Shown here: positions 60,936 to 64,000 of the stretch, piece after piece
How the letters are laid out: every line of letters begins with the position of its first letter
How positions within the stretch are numbered: the stretch's first letter is position 1
Notes under the pieces: generated by a model
Databases searched by the model: none
Seen by the model: the letters and a program-made list of their open reading frames with translations, nothing else
What the model was told of the DNA's origin: nothing
Position numbers and translations under genes: made by a program
From: Zingiber officinale
Taxonomy: Eukaryota; Streptophyta; Magnoliopsida; Zingiberales; Zingiberaceae
Direction of reading: 5' to 3'
DNA length: 64,000 bases
NCBI RefSeq assembly: GCF_018446385.1
Contig: NC_055986.1
Coordinates: 28,951,593 to 29,015,592, forward strand

Positions 60936-62944
60936 ATGGCTAGTTCTTCTCATCCTGAAGATCAGTCCCTCGGCCCATGGTACACCACCATGCAGTCCCG
61001 ATTCGACCAGCGTGATTTTGATGTTCTAACAGACAATTTTGAAATTTCCGATGATTTTGAACTTCTTTTGGCCGGTCCTTCCGCTCGGCCGTACAGGCCG
61101 CCGCGCGGAGCCTTCTGTGTCTTCCGCGACCAGTTTACCGCTGGTCTGCGTTTCCCTGTACACCCTTTCATTACCGATGTTTGTAACTTTTTCGGTGTTC
61201 CGCTCGGCAGTCTAGTACCCAACACTTTTCGCCTTCTCTGCGGGGTTGTTGTTTTATTCAAAATCCACAACATCCCCCTCCGACCGGACGTCTTTTTCTA
61301 TTTCTATTACCCCAAGCAATCCGAGCCGGGCACCTTCATGTTTCAAGCTCGGCCCGGCTTAGTCTTCTTTAACAAACTGTCTTCTTCCAATAAACATTGG
61401 AAGGAATATTTTTTCTATATCCGTATGCCCGAGCAGGCCAATTTCCGGACCAAGTGGCAGGTCGACCTACCCCCCACTCCTGAGCTGAAGAAATTCAAGA
61501 CCCGACCGGACTACCTCCATGCTGCAAACATGCTAGCCGGTCTGCGGCTCGACATCAATAAGCTTCTTCACGAAGGAGTGATGTACATCTTCGGTCTGAG
61601 TCTTCTTTCCCTTGCAGCGGACGTCGTCATGGAGTCGGTAATGTCCGGCATTCTGAAGAGAAAGGCGGCGGCGCTCAAAGCCGCGGCAGCAAAGGAGATG
61701 GAGGCGCTCGGCATCCAGCCGGTCGGCTCGCATGAAGGGGAGAGCGAGACTCATGCAAAGTCGGCCGCTCAGGCTTCTCAACAGCAAGTGGCAAGCGTAG
61801 CCACTCCCAGCGGAGGACAAACTGCCCAAGAAGAAGGTTCCGCTCGGGAAGAGGGACAACCCGCCTTGAAGAGGCGCCGAGTGGAAACTCCACTCTGCTC
61901 GGCTACCTCTGCCGTTCAACCGTCTGCCCGAGCTACTACACGTGCTTGGGACGAGCCGGAGGCCCCTATTGAGGCTATTCCGGTCAACACCCTTCCGCCC
62001 GCTCCTCGCCAAGCCAACCATTCATCAATTTCGACTCCGGCTTTGATCCTCTTCCGAGCCGGCCGTTGACGACCATGCCACATCTCTCTTCATCTCCCGA
62101 TGAAGAGCTGCCGAGGCCGATCGTCAACCGTGCCCGAGCACACCATCACCAAGGGCCCCTAGCGAAATGTGGTGGTGGCCGCTGCGTGTTGATCCCTTTG
62201 GCGATAGCCATACGCAGGAGGCCACGGGTAAGTTGTTTTCTTGATGTTTGGTATGCATTATCTCCGTTCGCCAATAACAACTTCTAATTCTCTCGCCAGA
62301 GATGGGTGGAAGAGATAGTTGTCTCACCGTTTGGCGATGGTGGACGAGGAATCGAGACAATGAAGGCGGTTAGCGGCCGTCCGCCAAGGCCCTCAGATGT
62401 GGGAGTCAAGAAAGCTCAAGATTTGCTGGCGGCCGAGCAGAAAAAGACGGCCGATCAGGCCCACGCCCTGGCCGAGTCCGAGCGACAAGTCAAGTCGCTC
62501 GACACAAAAATAACCTTGGCCACCACTCGGAAAAACACGACCATTTCCGACTTAGAAAAGAAGAACGTGGAGGCTCGGGGCCTGGAGCTGAAGGTAAAGG
62601 AGCTGACGGAGCAGCTTGACAGAGAGAAGGCGGGCCGCTCGGCCGACGCGGAGAAACTTCGGAATCTGCAGGATTCCCTTACCGCCTCCCAGGCGGCCCT
62701 CAAAGAATATCAAGAGGCCGAGCCGAGTCGGGTCGCTGCCCTAAGACAGAGCTACATCCGCTCGCCTGAATTCTCTGAAAAAATCTGCGATCGGATGTAC
62801 ACAGCCTTCGACTTGGCTATGACCGCCACCACCACGTATCTGAAGTCTAAGGGTCTTCTTCCGGAGTCCACTACTATTCCGGCCGGCGATCAAGTGGCAC
62901 TCCTGGACAACATCCCCAAGGACCTCTATGATTATATCGAGTAA
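60936..62944 (+). mobile_element. Extra open reading region of the Gypsy element, antisense to gag
   Basis: A plus-strand region opposite to the element's own direction. One open stretch starts with the ATG at 60936 and runs to 62069. It contains the plant 'putative gypsy-type transposon' domain (RPPRGAFCVFRDQF, GLRFPVHPFITDVCNFF, LSSSNKHWKEYFFYI). A second stretch, 62306-62944, is a long Gln/Glu/Lys-rich coiled coil (EQKKTADQAHALAESE) ending in LLDNIPKDLYDYIE. Splice-like signals lie between the two. Antisense extra genes of this sort are known from Tat-lineage Gypsy elements such as maize Grande. Function unknown. Confidence 0.7.
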
Positions 62945-63244
62945 CTTTTGTAATGCAGCTACTCAGCTAGATATGATCCTTTTTGTAATTAGGCCTCTCG
63001 GCCTGATGTTTTAACTTTAATGCAATGTTTTCCTTGTATTTGCTGTCTTTTTAACCAAATTGTGTGTTTATCCGCTCGCTCATTATTACTTCTTGCGCTC
63101 CCAAAGGGATTTTCATAGTCATGGTGATCTTCCCGTTCGGCTAGATATACCATCTTCCGCGATAGTAGAGGTCGTTTACAAGACGGTCGAATGATCTCGA
63201 AGGCGCGTACCTTGGGACAGTTGCAGTCCTTTTTATTGCTTTCT

Positions 63245-63440
63245 TCCGCTCGGCTGATTTATAGACGCCGGCTCGTCTCTCGTCGGAGCTCGACGGTCTT
63301 CCGCTCAGAAGGTTTATAGACGCCGGCTCGTCTCTCGATATTTAACGTCGAAGCTCGACGGTCTTCCGCTCGGAAGGTTTATAGACGCCGGCTCGTCTCT
63401 CGATATTTAACGTCGGAGCTCGACGGTCTTCCGCTCGGGA
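63245..63440. repeat. 55-65 bp tandem repeat in the Gypsy element
   Basis: Three copies of a unit with TTTATAGACGCCGGCTCGTC and GAGCTCGACGGTCTTCCGCTC, starting near 63259, 63314 and 63379. Non-coding tandem repeats beside the extra gene are usual in this lineage. Confidence 0.8.
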
Positions 63441-64000
63441 GTTTGTTGTTGTCGTCTGTCGGCTACCGTCTGCTCGGCTTCACTAGGCTTCTGTCGCCTG
63501 TCGGCTGATGGCGATCGACGACCGCCACCTCTGGGAACGGGGTGGGCGATTAGTGGAAGACTACGGCAATCCCTGGTGTTATGTGTGTCCGTCCGGTGGA
63601 AGGAGCAGAACATCGGGGTCCATCTCTTCTTTGGGGTGCGTACCTCTTGCGTGGGACCTAGCATGGGGAGCGGATTGCTTGGCCCTTGGTCCTCTGGATG
63701 GTGATGAGCCGTGTGCGGCTTCCGCTCGGCCCCGCTCGAGAGTTTCTTTTTCCGGCGCTTGCGCTTCTTCCACGTTAATGTATTCGTTGGCCCGGTGTAG
63801 CATGTGGTCGTAGTCTCGAACGATCGGAAGAAATCCCCATCCACGAGGCCTTGTGTGAAGGCATTCATCACGGTCTCCGAGGTGGCCGTGGAATGTCCAT
63901 GGCCACTCTGTTGAACCGCTGGATGTAAGCTCGGGGCTTCCTGTTTGATGGCAAACAGACTAACGCTGGTTTTTTGATAGCGCCGACTGCTTGCAAAATG
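63407..64000 (-). mobile_element. Gag remnant of the Ty3/Gypsy element
   Basis: Minus-strand pieces show Ty3/Gypsy gag: YIQRFNRVAMDIP and MNAFTQGLVDGDFFRS of the gag domain, then a Cys/His motif CSFHRTDTHNTRDCRSL near the gag C-terminus. The remnant runs off the right end of the window. It is broken, with a few breaks. No pol region lies between it and the left LTR. Confidence 0.75.

Noticed and set aside
1-64000. CRISPR arrays, bacterial operons, tRNA or rRNA genes
   Set aside because: Spacing, intron structure and codon context are eukaryotic. No cloverleaf or rRNA core was recognised apart from decayed tRNA-like heads of SINEs.

Overview
The window is nuclear plant DNA: intron-split genes with plant-specific domain architectures, tRNA-derived SINEs, an RTE-type LINE, Ty1/Copia and Ty3/Gypsy LTRs, endogenous pararetrovirus (Caulimoviridae) fossils, and plant-type snRNA promoter elements. 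The look of the repeats suggests a monocot, possibly Zingiberales. That is only an impression; no species can be named.

Layout. 1-5776: a GC-rich repeat, then the 3' seven exons of a PIG-Q/GPI1 gene (GPI-anchor GlcNAc transferase subunit). 6600-9262: badnavirus-like pararetrovirus fragments in an inverted arrangement. 9263-16739: a tandem second copy of the PIG-Q 3' half plus its flank and the viral inverted pair, so PIG-Q copy B is a 5'-truncated pseudogene. 16740-18081: more scrambled viral pieces, two of whose joints carry telomere-like repeats. 18082-20868: non-coding, with a 97-bp tandem repeat and a SINE flanked by 20-bp target duplications. 20869-21960: an intronless F-box gene of the At5g49610 type. 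23040-26249: a five-exon plastid bS6-like (RFC3) gene. 27030-37283, minus strand: a 13-exon PAS-domain Raf-like kinase (RAF10/RAF11 type). 38997-40759: a solo LTR. 43603-44352: a pectin methylesterase inhibitor. 44833-45748, minus strand: two tandem U5 snRNA genes with USE promoter elements. 46300-50880: repeat debris. 50931-51416, minus strand: a small hypothetical gene. 51940-55800: an array of ~620-bp units made of long palindromes. 57522-57972, minus strand: the last exon of an unidentified gene. 58798-59468: an RTE LINE 3' end, broken by a Ty3/Gypsy element that fills the rest of the window.

The host genes look like unrelated neighbours: GPI-anchor synthesis, ubiquitin ligase adaptor, plastid ribosome, kinase signalling, cell wall, spliceosome. 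Exon limits were worked out by hand from splice signals. For PIG-Q, RFC3 and the kinase they give continuous frames of 620 (partial), 309 and 739 codons including the stop, which is strong internal support. The most unusual items are the viral inverted repeat caught in a host-gene tandem duplication, telomere-like filler at viral joints, the palindromic array, and the U5 pair.
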